Origin: CBDFNC01 sp965249895
GTDB taxonomy: Bacteria; Pseudomonadota; Gammaproteobacteria; Enterobacterales; CBDFNC01
Reading direction: 5' to 3'
Assembly (NCBI GenBank): GCA_965249895.1
Contig: CBDFNC010000005.1
Coordinates: forward strand, 1,240,001-1,304,000
DNA: 64,000 nucleotides
Both the position numbers and the translations under genes were made by a program. Shown here piece by piece: positions 45,875 through 55,499 of this stretch. The notes under the pieces are model-generated. The model saw only the letters and a list, made by a program, of their open reading frames with translations, was not told the origin of the DNA and made no database searches. The first letter of the stretch is position 1. Each line of letters opens with the position of its first letter.

Positions 45875-46135
45875 ATGGACAGAGCCACCTCATACGTGGC
45901 TGGCTCAAGACACAAGGACAACTGCCATTGGTTCTTTAATCAGACGAGCATTGAACAGACCTGTAATAACGGCAAGTCATTAACACGGTCTCAGGCCCTT
46001 GCGGCTGTTGCCGGGCTCATGAGTCAGGACAGGTATAAGTGTCTAGCGATTGAGTATGTAGAAGCTCAGCAAACCAGTGAGGTACAAGTGACACTGACAT
46101 CGGAAGCCGAGCTGGCACCAGAGCTTGACTGGTAA
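45875..46135 (+). CDS. short open frame of uncertain status
   Basis: 86 codons (MDRATSYVAGSRHKDNCHWF; later LTRSQALAAVAGLMSQD). No family recognised and no clear Shine-Dalgarno. It ends five bases before the convergent antitoxin gene. It may be a gene fragment or non-coding. Confidence 0.25.
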   Translation: MDRATSYVAGSRHKDNCHWFFNQTSIEQTCNNGKSLTRSQALAAVAGLMSQDRYKCLAIEYVEAQQTSEVQVTLTSEAELAPELDW

Positions 46136-46139
46136 GGGG

Positions 46140-46430
46140 TTAGCCGTGCAGGGTTTTCAGGGCATATTCCGGATCGGCGTCCACGATTTTGAGCAGCGCC
46201 CGGGCGGGGCCGGTCGGATGGCGTCGGCCCTGCTCCCAGTTTTCCAGCGTGCGCTTACTCACGCCCATCACGCCAGCAAAGCGGCTCTGACTCAGGCCTG
46301 TTTTAGCGCGGATCGCTTTCACTTCCGGCTCTGCGAACTCCGTGACCCGGGCCGCCTGGGCTTTCCCCTGGATAATATCGTCAGCCTGTTCGATACTGGC
46401 CAACAGTTCATTGAACATGTCGTCATTCAT
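46140..46430 (-). CDS. NadS-family antitoxin (XRE helix-turn-helix)
   Basis: 96 residues from the ATG at 46430. The N-terminal helix binds the toxin (MNDDMFNELLASIEQADDII). The C-terminal Xre-type HTH reads VKAIRAKTGLSQSRFAGVMGVSKRTLENWEQG. The start overlaps the toxin stop (ATGA), so the pair is coupled, with the toxin first as in HigBA/NadS systems. It should neutralise the toxin and repress the operon. Confidence 0.9.
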   Translation of the reverse strand: MNDDMFNELLASIEQADDIIQGKAQAARVTEFAEPEVKAIRAKTGLSQSRFAGVMGVSKRTLENWEQGRRHPTGPARALLKIVDADPEYALKTLHG

Positions 46431-46744
46431 TGTGACCACCTCTCTACCACAGTGCGCAGGGCTTTGAGCTGCGCATCGGTTAAATTCTCCCGGGCACTTT
46501 TGGGGAAGGCATACACCATATTCAGCTGCTCATCTGCGGTCATCCAGTAATAGATGATCCGCACGCCTCCGCTTTTGCCTCGTCCCTCTAAAGCCCAACG
46601 TACTTTACGCAGGCCGCCACTGTGTTTTATCACGCTGCCCATATCCGGGCGGTTCACCAGGGCTTCCTGCAACGCTTTGTATTCATCATCGCTCATCATT
46701 TCAGTAATGAGCTTGGTGAAGATCAGAGTTTCTACGATTACCAT
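46427..46744 (-). CDS. RelE/HigB-type toxin
   Basis: 105 residues, pattern of the HigB-like partner of NadS: ETLIFTKLITEMMSDDEYKA, GGLRKVRWALEGRGKSGGVR, IIYYWMTADEQLNMVYAFPK. Such toxins are ribosome-dependent mRNA endonucleases. The pair lies next to an IS boundary (46794), as mobile toxin-antitoxin modules often do. Confidence 0.88.
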   Translation of the reverse strand: MVIVETLIFTKLITEMMSDDEYKALQEALVNRPDMGSVIKHSGGLRKVRWALEGRGKSGGVRIIYYWMTADEQLNMVYAFPKSARENLTDAQLKALRTVVERWSQ

Positions 46745-46991
46745 AATAATAGCGCATTGTACGCCATTGGCGTACCTTGTCGATGTTTATCTTGGAACCC
46801 ATCAAACTTGGGTAACAAATGAGAGGAGAAATCTGAGGAAATAAGCGCAGTTGTTTGAGATAATTATTTCGCGAAAAACACTATCAAGAACAACAAAATG
46901 CCGATACTAAACCGAACACCACTTAGCTCCTCAGACAAACTCGATCTTCTCGCAAAGAGCGCCATTTTACAAGCCCATGGTGATATCACCG

Positions 46992-48917
46992 CACGGCGAA
47001 TCTACGCTAATCCTTGCAAACCGCTGCAGGTCTGGAGTTTTTAGTCATTTTCAAACAGTCAAACACCGCCCTTACGTTTAACATCAGCTTTTTCATCATT
47101 TCTGGGATCGTTTCTTTGCTCTTCCGGCTTTTAAGCAGGCCAATAGTAAAGCGCCGTAAGCGTGTAATATTCTCGGGACCAAATCCTGTTCGAATCTGGC
47201 TACGATCTTCATCGTAATTCCAATCAATCATATAATGGCAGCTCTCTACTGACCAGTGACCTCGATTATCCTTAAGCACACGCTTAGCGTTCGCTTCCTC
47301 CTCAGGCACGCTGGTAATGCCATACACTATCTCATGACTTGGCTTGCCGGTTTTTTTGTCGATGCTGTCACGCTCAACCATAAAGGCCTGGCGTACATAG
47401 GGGAACTCGAGATAATCATTCAGTGCCGTGGTCGTCCATATTTTTCGGGTTTCAATCCGACCATGCTCACCCTGGCCAAGCTGAATAGCACCCGCATCGT
47501 CAGTAACATTGTCAAAATACAATTTAATATCAGACAGCAGGTTTTTCTGGTTAGCTTTTACTGTGAAGTGATAATGCGCACCTCGCTCACCGACCAGATA
47601 TTTAGCCAGTTCACGCTGGGTAAGCAAGGCGTCAGCGGTGATGGTTCGACCTTTAATATCAATCGCATCCAGCATTGGTGCAGCAATTTTGATTTCATTG
47701 GTTTGCTTTTCTTCGTCACTCCCATCAACGGCTAATGTACCGACTTTTTTTGGGTGTAGCAGCGCCCGCTATCATGGCCAACGGCACTCATGATATGAGT
47801 TTGCAGGCCTTTTTCATCAATGGCTGAGCACATGGTTTTGCCATCGATAGCCAAACTTTCATCGATCTCAGCATATTGTGCATTCCAGGTATTCAGCGCT
47901 CGATCCAGCTGCTCTGGGTTTACACTAATCAGCGCATTGCGAATAACGGTTCGGCTGGGTACTTCATATTTTCCATCGCGTTTTCGGCATCTGAAACGAC
48001 TGCGTGCTTTTTGACCTAAGGCCTGTACCCAGATGGAGATATCTTTGTATCCCACCATGCCACAAAGCACTGCTGCTACGGACAAAGAAAGAATGGTAGG
48101 CATGTGATGTTTTTTGCCTTGTGCACGGCGACAGTCATCGACACCTTGAAATACATCATAAAGTGATAGCATTTGATTGGCAGTGAGTTTCATCCGTCTC
48201 ATCCCCCCTGTTCGATAACGGTCATTAAGCAAAGGACGAGAAAGTAAAGCTTGTACATTGCGTTGCAGTGGCTGAACAAAGACTAATTTGCGTGACTGTG
48301 TGCGCTCGCTGTAATGGTCGCGTGTGCGGCTATAGCCTTTGGTTGAACCGACTAGGAGCCAGTTTGATGCGCGATAAATCGTGCCCTGGTAACGCTCGGG
48401 ATCGACAAAGGTTTCTAACAGTAGCAAGGGGTAGGAAAATCGCTCTATCCAGTCTTGCTGGATCCTGCGTCGACATAGAGACAGGATCTGTGAAGCGCGG
48501 TTTTTGACGTGACAGCCGGGCAGGATAAGGAAGCGTGAATTATTCGCCACTAAGTTGAGTCTGTCATACTGGTGGCGGTAGCCCCAACCAATCCACTGAT
48601 CCCTAGCGGAGCACTTAAGAGCAGCAGCGGAGAAGCTTAACAATGCCACCGGTTGATTATCTACGGTGGCAAAATACCAGATGGTGTTGCCAATTTTTGG
48701 CAGTGCACCAAGGTAGTGGTGAGTTTGCATAAGCTCGCGAAAAAGCGGCTCTTCCGATGCTTCAACAAGCCTGATTTTGAGTGGTGAATGCAGCAAACTA
48801 TCTCTCGTGTATTTACTTGAGAGATAGCATCTTTACTCAAATCAGGTGTTTTGTCCAGAAAACAAGGGTATCTTTTTGTTTTTACAGGTAAAAACTAGCT
48901 AGTGTAGATTGGCCCTG
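46992..48917 (-). mobile_element. ISAs1-family element with 10-bp target duplication
   Basis: Flanked by GATATCACCG at 46982-46991 and 48918-48927. Ends CACGGCGAATCTAC and (complemented) CAGGGCCAATCTAC form the inverted repeat. Inserted in the transposase gene of the MITE-parent element. Confidence 0.88.
47007..48796 (-). CDS. ISAs1 transposase with N-terminal DUF4338 (DruA-like) domain, -1 frameshift
   Basis: Residues about 1-200 are a DUF4338 domain (MQTHHYLG, NNSRFLILPGCHVKNRASQI, LLETFVDPERYQGTIYRA). This continues into an ISAs1 transposase (YDVFQGVDDCRRAQGKKHHM, SLAIDGKTMCSAIDEKG). At A-AAA-AAG (47751-47744) the zero frame stops after KKSVH. A -1 slip gives VGTLAVDGSDEEK and the remaining core (ITADALLTQRELAKYL, NRGHWSVESCHYMIDW). 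The heptamer fits programmed frameshifting, but a one-base mutation would look the same. Confidence 0.78.
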
Positions 48918-50531
48918 GATATCACCGCCTTATCCGATGAATTCGGTATATCCCGCAAGGCTGTCTACACCGCCCGCGGGGCTGCCCGGGCTGCCTTCGA
49001 CGCCCTCGTCAAAACGCAAAGTGAGCCGGATTGTATCGCGACGCTTGATGTGGATGTGCCACACCTGCGCCGCAGTATTGTCGCGTTAACCATCACTGCC
49101 CCCAATTCCATTCGCAGTATTGAAGCGCTTATACCTCTGCTGTATCCCGGCTGTAAAGTCAGCTATGGCTATATACAAGGGGTTATTGCCGAGGCGCAAA
49201 AAAATGCCGCTGACTTCAACCGAACGGTGCCATTATCAGCCATCCAGAGCGGTGCGGTGCGGTGGATGAAATGTTCAGCCAGGGCGACCCTGTGCTGGCG
49301 GGCGTTGACCTGGATCCCGGCTACCTGTTCTGCCTGTCTCACGAGCAACAGCGAGATGGTAAAACCTGGGCCAAAGTACTCCAGCAGGCTGCTGCTCAGG
49401 GGATGATGCCAAAACACATCGTCAAAGACGGTGCCAAGGGGATAGCCGCCGGTGTCACCACGGTTTTCGAACAGGCGCAGCAACGTGATGATGTTTTTCA
49501 TGCCCTGTATATCGCTGCCAAGGCGGTGCGCAGGGTTGAGCAACGTGCTTACTATTACATTACCCAGGAAGAAACGGCTTACCAGGCCATCAGCCCCACC
49601 ATAACAGAAGACCCGGATGATACGTTCGGTCAATGGCTGCGTGCAGATAACCAATGCGATAAGGCTATCGAGCGCTATGAGCATGCTGAACGGGCTTTGC
49701 ACCTTCTTCACGCCACCTTCAGCTGCGTTTGCCGAAAGACCGGCAAACTAATGACCACCGAAATGGCGCAGACCAGGCTGGCCCATGCCACGCTATTGCT
49801 GCGCAGGGCGGCACATAAGGAATGTAACAAGGCGGCGACTTATCTGGTAAACCGCTTGGATGGCCTCACTCTGGCCATCCAAGCACTCCATGATAAGTTA
49901 CAAGGCTGTATTGCACGTTATTCTCAGCAACCAGTTGAGCTGGCTTGCCGCTTCTTTGAGTGCCGACGTGAATTAGCAAAGGCCGGGAAGCACAAGCAAC
50001 AGCGGCTTATTCAGGAAATGCTCGGCAGCTACCGCCTGTTGACCACACAGTTGGATGAAACACGCTGTGAGCAGCTGATGCAAGAAGTGGAAATGTTACT
50101 CACCAAACGTCACCGCGCGTCCAGTGCCATTGAAGGCTTCAACGCCACCTTACGCACTTATCTGTATGCCAGAAAGGGTGTGAACCAAGCGTTTCTGGAG
50201 CTGTTCCGCGCCTGGTACAACCTGCGGGAAAAGCGCTGGGGACGTCACAAAGGCCGGTCAGCCCACGAATTGCTGACGGGAGAAAAGGTGACCGACTGGC
50301 TGACACTGCTTGGCTTCCCACCGAGTAAGCTCAGCCACTGATTTTAGCCTGGTAACAGGCAACCCAAACTGACTATTTATTAATCTTATCCAGCACTCGC
50401 TGAATTGGAGAGGAGCTATTGGTTTTGTTACCCTAAACGGGTGGAATTTGATCAGTCCCTTTATCTTAGTCGCTATGACGAGCGCTCTTCTTTATACTCT
50501 TCTGACGCAATCGGCATCAGAGGGAAATCAC

Positions 50532-50591
50532 GGACACCCATCATTTGCACCACTCAAGTCCAGTGCAATTTTATGGCTGTCCACTAACTCC
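50532..50591. repeat. 60-bp direct repeat, copy 2
   Basis: Partner of 45771-45830 (GGACACCCATCATTTGCACC ... GTCCACTAACTCC). It lies 65 bp beyond the target duplication of the transposon at 46794-50459. Confidence 0.7.
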
Positions 50592-50620
50592 TGTTTTCCC
50601 GCAGTGCCCTTACCCAGTTA

Positions 50621-51523
50621 CTAAACACACTCCTGTACCAGCCGCAGCAACTCTTTGCTATTCCCTCCACTGACAAACAACACACCTTTGTGATTCATAA
50701 AATTGGAATCAGTACGATTCAAATCCAGTGGCTCACCATAAGCGTCGCTCACCCAAACATTCTCGGTGGCACTGGCTAGCGCAGCAGTAGCGCTGAAGTC
50801 CCACAGACTACCGCCGCCATTTTGCTTTTTTGGAAGTTTTAGGTAACAAGCCGGGGTATTTTCCAATACCCCAATTGCATTCATCACAGCACCGGAGTTA
50901 TTCACTATTTTTAGTCCCCTATGTCCTTGTTGGTGGACGAGGGCTTCCAGTTTTTCTATGCAACTAAGATAACGCGGATCATGCCCAAAGCTTCGGTCAA
51001 TAAACAAGGTAAAGTACTGATTGGCCTGTTTGGGCCGCCACGCTTGACCGTTTTTCCACACTCCACTGATGTCTGGATCATGATTGATTGCCTGGTAAAT
51101 ATCCCCAGTGCTTGGGTTTTGTACGACACCAAGAATTGGCTTACCGGATTGCTCGACTAAGGCGATAGAAACAGCGAAGCCATGAGAACCTTCGATAAAC
51201 GGTAAGGTGCCGTCTAGCGGATCAATACACCAAAAATAGGGTTTCTGGAATCTAGGGTGGCCTGAGACATGGTCCTCAGTAGCATCTTCTTCGCAAAGCA
51301 GCGCAAAATCATAGCTTTCGAGACTTGGCTGGAGGATCTCAATAATAATGGCTTCGCTGTCAAGATCCACTTGAGTAACCACCTGGGCGCTCAAGCTGCT
51401 GCCGGCCTGCTTCTGGCTGACCTGCAATCCTGATCTGTCGAACTTGGCAATGTATTCGCCCGCTTTTAATGCGGCCTGCGTTGCCAGTTCTAGTAGTTGT
51501 TGTAATTGCTGTATGGAAAGCAC
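50621..51523 (-). CDS. inositol monophosphatase-family phosphatase (CysQ-like)
   Basis: 300 residues with the metal-binding motifs of the IMPase superfamily: CEEDATED (Glu/Asp), WCIDPLDGTLPF (DPxDGT) and GGGSLWDFSATAAL (WDxxA). Such enzymes hydrolyse inositol phosphates, 3'-phosphoadenosine phosphate or fructose bisphosphate with Mg2+. The length and FIEG insert fit CysQ/3'-nucleotidase-like members, but the substrate is not certain. It lies 7 bp downstream of a kinase-like gene. Confidence 0.85.
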   Translation of the reverse strand: MLSIQQLQQLLELATQAALKAGEYIAKFDRSGLQVSQKQAGSSLSAQVVTQVDLDSEAIIIEILQPSLESYDFALLCEEDATEDHVSGHPRFQKPYFWCIDPLDGTLPFIEGSHGFAVSIALVEQSGKPILGVVQNPSTGDIYQAINHDPDISGVWKNGQAWRPKQANQYFTLFIDRSFGHDPRYLSCIEKLEALVHQQGHRGLKIVNNSGAVMNAIGVLENTPACYLKLPKKQNGGGSLWDFSATAALASATENVWVSDAYGEPLDLNRTDSNFMNHKGVLFVSGGNSKELLRLVQECV

Positions 51524-51530
51524 TTTAGGG

Positions 51531-52511
51531 TTACCTCAATTGCGCTAACGCTTGCTGAGTTAGGGCTTCGGTATACGGATTAATTTTCCAATGGTCGGGG
51601 CACCAACCTTTAATAAATCGTTGAAAATCGGCCCATGCAACACAATATAAAGGCCGCCATTCCCGTTCGACTTCGTCTGGAATAACCTTTGGTTGCAACT
51701 CACTTAATGCGTTTTTAAGTTCCGTAAAGTAATGCTCGAGCAGTTCAGGAACGCGTTGGTCGCATTCTTCGAAAGGCACACAACTACTGATAAGCAATAT
51801 GACATCCTTCATACCGCAGCCTTTACCCACGTATTGGAAATCTACCCCGGCAACGCGATCACCGGCGGGTGTAAAACAAAAATTAGCAAGTTTGGCATCT
51901 CCGTGGAGCAGTGTTTGGAAACGGCACTGCTTCAATGTCTGATCTATCGTCCGGGCAGCATCTTTAAGCGTCAAATCGGTTAAAGATGAAAATTCATCTG
52001 GTCGCGTATCAAGGTGCCAATAAGTTCCGGTATTCCATAAGCCATCCGGCTTTACCGCAAGGTGCTGAGCATGAAAAAATGCCAACCAAGTTAGGCAAGC
52101 TTTCACCTGACCCTGTGCTACTTCCTTGTGCACCTCGCTAAACCCGAGGAGTTTCAGATCTTCAAGAATAAGCAAGATCTCACCAGCCTGCGCTTCAACA
52201 AATAGACATTTAGGTACAAAACACTGGGCTAGGCAATTATTGGCAAAGCCCTGATACCAATTTACTTCGACCTGATAGGACTTCAACTTACGCTGATGTG
52301 ACGTATTTGTGTTCCAACCTTTAGGATGCTCTTTGGGCTGCGGCAACTTGATATGTTTAACAATTACCGAAGCTGTATCACTCCCCGCCAATGTTGCACG
52401 GAAGAGTTCGCCGTACCCTCCCCATAGAGATTGAATTAGCTGCGTATTGGTAATGCTCTCGGCGCCAACTGCCTGAGCCACTTTGCGCAAAACCTCTGTG
52501 GAGATAGTCAT
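51531..52511 (-). CDS. choline/ecdysteroid-kinase-like phosphotransferase
   Basis: 326 residues of the aminoglycoside-phosphotransferase/kinase fold. The nucleotide-binding N-lobe has the Lys of SVIVKHIKLP. The catalytic loop is LLHGDAKLANFCF (HGDxxxxN) and the metal-binding Asp is in VAGVDFQYVGKG. It resembles EcKinase-like small-molecule kinases. Its pairing with a phosphatase-type gene downstream, 7 bp away, suggests they act on one phosphorylated metabolite, which is inference. Confidence 0.78.
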   Translation of the reverse strand: MTISTEVLRKVAQAVGAESITNTQLIQSLWGGYGELFRATLAGSDTASVIVKHIKLPQPKEHPKGWNTNTSHQRKLKSYQVEVNWYQGFANNCLAQCFVPKCLFVEAQAGEILLILEDLKLLGFSEVHKEVAQGQVKACLTWLAFFHAQHLAVKPDGLWNTGTYWHLDTRPDEFSSLTDLTLKDAARTIDQTLKQCRFQTLLHGDAKLANFCFTPAGDRVAGVDFQYVGKGCGMKDVILLISSCVPFEECDQRVPELLEHYFTELKNALSELQPKVIPDEVEREWRPLYCVAWADFQRFIKGWCPDHWKINPYTEALTQQALAQLR

Positions 52512-52678
52512 ACTCTGCCTACTGATACGATTTATGCAGGCTAGTGTACAAAATAACGCTATCGAATACCTTCGAGCTAAGCAGCTAAATTCATACTCCC
52601 TTAGTTGTTGCTGAAAATTTGGGCTGCAACCTTTGAATACACCCTGGCAATATTTACGGTTCAGGTTTCAGCCATGGC

Positions 52679-53146
52679 TTACATTAAAATTTCCGTCACT
52701 ATTTCCGTTTTCACCGAGTTAGCAAGGAAACATAACTCATGGGCTTGATGATGCATTTTTTCCAGTTGCGCTAAAGTTGGCTGCTTTTCACCTGAAAACT
52801 TAATCCTTGGCCTAAGGGTTACTTTGGTCATACTCATTTTTCCTTGGCTGTCTTTACCCATTACACCAACGGCATCATCTATATACTCATCTATTACCAG
52901 TCGTTTTTTTGCTGCGATGCTTAAGAAAAAAAGCATATGACAACTGGATAAAGACGCAACAAATGCTTCTTCCGGGTCCACATTTTCCTCAACCGAATAT
53001 GGCAAAGGCACAACCTGAGGCGACGATGACGCTGCAACCGTCACCCCACCATCAAAAGACCATTGATGAGCCCGGCTATATTTGTTATCGATATATGCTT
53101 CGTCGCTTCCCCGTTGCCACATTATGTTGGCGATATGTTCAGACAT
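52679..53146 (-). CDS. OsmC-family peroxiredoxin-like protein
   Basis: 155 residues with the OsmC pattern: SFDGGVTVAASSSPQVV, a first active Cys in VASLSSCHMLFFL and a second in HELCFLANSV. OsmC/YhfA-type proteins reduce organic hydroperoxides through a Cys pair in the cytoplasm. The gene is divergent from a LysR gene, which may sense oxidative or organic stress. Confidence 0.85.
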   Translation of the reverse strand: MSEHIANIMWQRGSDEAYIDNKYSRAHQWSFDGGVTVAASSSPQVVPLPYSVEENVDPEEAFVASLSSCHMLFFLSIAAKKRLVIDEYIDDAVGVMGKDSQGKMSMTKVTLRPRIKFSGEKQPTLAQLEKMHHQAHELCFLANSVKTEIVTEILM

Positions 53147-53238
53147 ATTTTTCCTCAGTAATTATTTTCACAACTAAATATGCGGCTATTATTGCTTGCA
53201 CAATGAATGGAGGGGAAGCGATAATATTTCAACCTGAA

Positions 53239-54159
53239 ATGAAAAAAACTCACATCTCCATGGCAAATACCTTCTCTTTTTCTGCACTTCATACTTTTAC
53301 TGTGGTCGCAAAGGAGCATAGCTTCACCAGGGCGGCTGAAATACTTCATATTACGCCGAGTGCCGTAAGCCATAGAATGAAGCTATTGGAGAGTCAACTT
53401 GGTGTGAGCTTGTTTTATCGTAAGTCACAGGGGGTACGATTATCATTGGCAGGAGAGACATTAGAGCGACATACCCTGGCAGGCATGAAAAATATCCAAT
53501 ACGGTATTCAACAAAGTCAGTTTGCCAGTCAAAAAGACAAGCTCGTCATCGCCGTGGTCCCCTCCCTTTGCCAGCTTTGGCTTATTCCTCGCTTGTCAGA
53601 TTTTTCTCGTAAATTCCCACAAATTGAGCTTGAGGTAGTGGCTCTGGATCAGCTGGCTGATTTTACAACGGCGCAATTTGATGGCCACATTCATTTTGGA
53701 TCCGGCGACTATAAAGGCTTAGAATCACAATTTTTAATGGCTGAAAAAGTCTATCCCGTTTGTCACCCTGAGCTGATAAACACATCGGATGAAAGCTCGC
53801 TTATCACACTGTTAAAACAGCATCAGCTGCTACTTTACAAGGCGGGTATTGAAGATGAACCCGGTGGTGTGTCGTGGGGAGATTGGTTACGGCATTTTGC
53901 AATTGATAAACCAACTGAGCTAAACCAAATGTGGTTCAGTCAGGTTGCTATGACTATCATGGCTGCGAAACGGAAACAAGGAATTGCTCTGGGTTGGCAT
54001 CAGATGGTTTCGGACGATATAACCAATGGTCAGCTATCTAGATTAACCGACACCCATATGAGTACATCTTATAGTTATTACCTGGTTGCACCCGGCAGGT
54101 CCTGGCAAAACCAAGCATTTATCAATTTCTCTTTATGGCTGCAGGAGCAAGTATCATGA
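53239..54159 (+). CDS. LysR-family regulator (GcvA-like)
   Basis: About 306 residues from the ATG at 53239. The helix-turn-helix reads SFTRAAEILHITPSAVSHRMKLLESQLG and the effector domain follows. The start is uncertain: 53239 (MKKTHIS) and 53260 (MANTFSF) both lack a strong Shine-Dalgarno, and the frame is open further upstream over the OsmC gene. It is probably an autoregulator and regulator of the divergent OsmC gene. Confidence 0.82.
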   Translation: MKKTHISMANTFSFSALHTFTVVAKEHSFTRAAEILHITPSAVSHRMKLLESQLGVSLFYRKSQGVRLSLAGETLERHTLAGMKNIQYGIQQSQFASQKDKLVIAVVPSLCQLWLIPRLSDFSRKFPQIELEVVALDQLADFTTAQFDGHIHFGSGDYKGLESQFLMAEKVYPVCHPELINTSDESSLITLLKQHQLLLYKAGIEDEPGGVSWGDWLRHFAIDKPTELNQMWFSQVAMTIMAAKRKQGIALGWHQMVSDDITNGQLSRLTDTHMSTSYSYYLVAPGRSWQNQAFINFSLWLQEQVS

Positions 54160-54177
54160 CCACCAAGTTAAAAAAGA

Positions 54178-54204
54178 GCGGGACTCTCTACAGTTAAATC
54201 CCGC
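54178..54204. terminator. terminator between LysR and dctM-like genes
   Basis: Stem GCGGGA/TCCCGC with a 15-nt loop. On the minus strand it is followed by TCTTTTTT, a good U tract for the TRAP operon. On the plus strand it follows the LysR stop. Confidence 0.65.
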
Positions 54205-54225
54205 ATCTTCTCGATATTTATCTAT

Positions 54226-55497
54226 TTACAACTTATAGGGAATATATAAGGCTAGATCCTGCCAGAACCAGAGTAATACCGCTGTTGCCAGCATGATCAG
54301 CGCAAAAGGAAACGCTCCTTTGACGATTTCAGTTAACGGTGCTTTTGCTACGGCCTGAATTACAAACAAATTCATTCCTACCGGCGGTGTGATCAGTGCT
54401 GCCTCAATAAGGACAACAAAAAAGATACCGAACCAAATCGGATCTATCCCCATCACCTCTAAGGCAGGAAATAATACAGGCACCATAATTAGCAACATTG
54501 ACAGGGACTCCAGGAAGAATCCAACTATCAAAAGAACTAAACCAACAGCCAGGATAAACATCGCTGGATCACTGATATGTGTAGTTAAAAAAGCACTGAT
54601 GGATTGAGGGATTAAATACAGAGTAATGGCATAGGAAAAAACCTTAGCACAAGCCACTATAGTGAAAATCATTGTGGTGGTTTTCAAGGCGTCATGTACC
54701 GCTTCCTGTAATTTACTCCAGTTCATTCTCCCCATGGCGAAGGTCAGCACGATTGATAAGGTAAAACCAATGCCGGCGCTTTCAGACGGAGTTGCTATAC
54801 CCGCATAAATAGAACCAATAATGGCGAAAGCCAGGATCACAGTGGGCAAAGCAAGTAGTGATGCCCTCCATCGCTGTGGCCAGCCAACATACTCAACGGG
54901 TACAGCATTCCCACTAAAACGGCTGTACAACATGGCGTATATGATAAATACAGTCGCTAGAAACAACCCGGGCCCAATCCCAGCTAGAAACAGGGTTTTT
55001 ATGGATGATTCTGTGATGACACCATAAATAATAAGGGGAATAGAAGGAGGAATTAAGATCCCCAGGGTACCACCTGCGGCCAACTGACCAAAAATAAAAG
55101 GTCTGTGATAACCCCGCTTTTCCATTTCGGGAATAGCCACTGTTCCTATGGTTGCAGCGGTTGCTACGGATGATCCGGACACAGCAGAGAAAAGCGTACA
55201 GCTTTTTATTGTGGCGACACCCAATCCACCGGGCCAGTGTCCCACCCAGGACTGCACCGCTGTATATAGATCTTTGCCTACCCCGCCTTTGAGTAACACA
55301 TTGGACATTAACAGAAACATAGGTACAGCAAGTAACTCGAAACTGTCGATAGCGCCAAACAAACGCTGGGGAACTGCCACTAAAGGAAAACCTTTAAGCC
55401 ACAGTAAAAACACACCTAAAGCCCCCATACTAAAGGCCACAGGAACACGCAATAACAGTAACGCGATTAGGCCACCCAGGATATATACAACTTCCAT
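54226..55497 (-). CDS. TRAP transporter large permease (DctM)
   Basis: 423 residues, about 12 transmembrane helices, DctM family: MGALGVFLLWLKGFPL, ATAATIGTVAIPEMEKRGYH, GGTLGILIPPSIPLIIYG and LITPPVGMNLFVIQA signatures. It is the main membrane subunit of a sodium-driven tripartite transporter. It starts 2 bp after the small-permease stop, in one operon. The substrate is unknown, probably an organic acid. Confidence 0.92.
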   Translation of the reverse strand: MEVVYILGGLIALLLLRVPVAFSMGALGVFLLWLKGFPLVAVPQRLFGAIDSFELLAVPMFLLMSNVLLKGGVGKDLYTAVQSWVGHWPGGLGVATIKSCTLFSAVSGSSVATAATIGTVAIPEMEKRGYHRPFIFGQLAAGGTLGILIPPSIPLIIYGVITESSIKTLFLAGIGPGLFLATVFIIYAMLYSRFSGNAVPVEYVGWPQRWRASLLALPTVILAFAIIGSIYAGIATPSESAGIGFTLSIVLTFAMGRMNWSKLQEAVHDALKTTTMIFTIVACAKVFSYAITLYLIPQSISAFLTTHISDPAMFILAVGLVLLIVGFFLESLSMLLIMVPVLFPALEVMGIDPIWFGIFFVVLIEAALITPPVGMNLFVIQAVAKAPLTEIVKGAFPFALIMLATAVLLWFWQDLALYIPYKL

Positions 55498-55499
55498 AT

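Larger units (their letters stand above)
46898..50341 (+). pseudogene. DDE transposase of the MITE-parent element, split and frameshifted
   Basis: The 5' part (46898-46991) reads MPILNRTPLSSSDKLDLLAK...HGDITA. After the ISAs1 element it resumes at 48928 with LSDEFGISRKAVYTARG, a helix-turn-helix. A third GCGGT unit at 49249-49263 shifts the frame; with two units IQSGAVDEMF is read. Later blocks are GVDLDPGYLF, HIVKDGAKGIAAG and SSAIEGFNATLRTYLYARK, matching D, D and E positions of a RNase-H-fold transposase. Restored length is about 500 residues. I do not recognise the IS family. Confidence 0.8.
46794..50459 (+). mobile_element. DDE transposase element, likely parent of the MITEs
   Basis: Left end GGAACCCATCAAAC, right end complemented GGGACTGATCAAAT, each followed inwards by GGGTAACAAA. 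Flanked by TTTATCTT at 46786-46793 and 50460-50467 (8 bp). About 1730 bp net once the inserted ISAs1 element and its duplication are removed. Both MITE copies share these two distinct ends in the same arrangement. The family name is uncertain. Confidence 0.85.

Noticed and set aside
47007..48796. DUF4338 domain taken as evidence of a Druantia defence system
   Set aside because: The domain is part of an ISAs1 transposase bounded by inverted repeats and a target duplication. No other Druantia genes are nearby.
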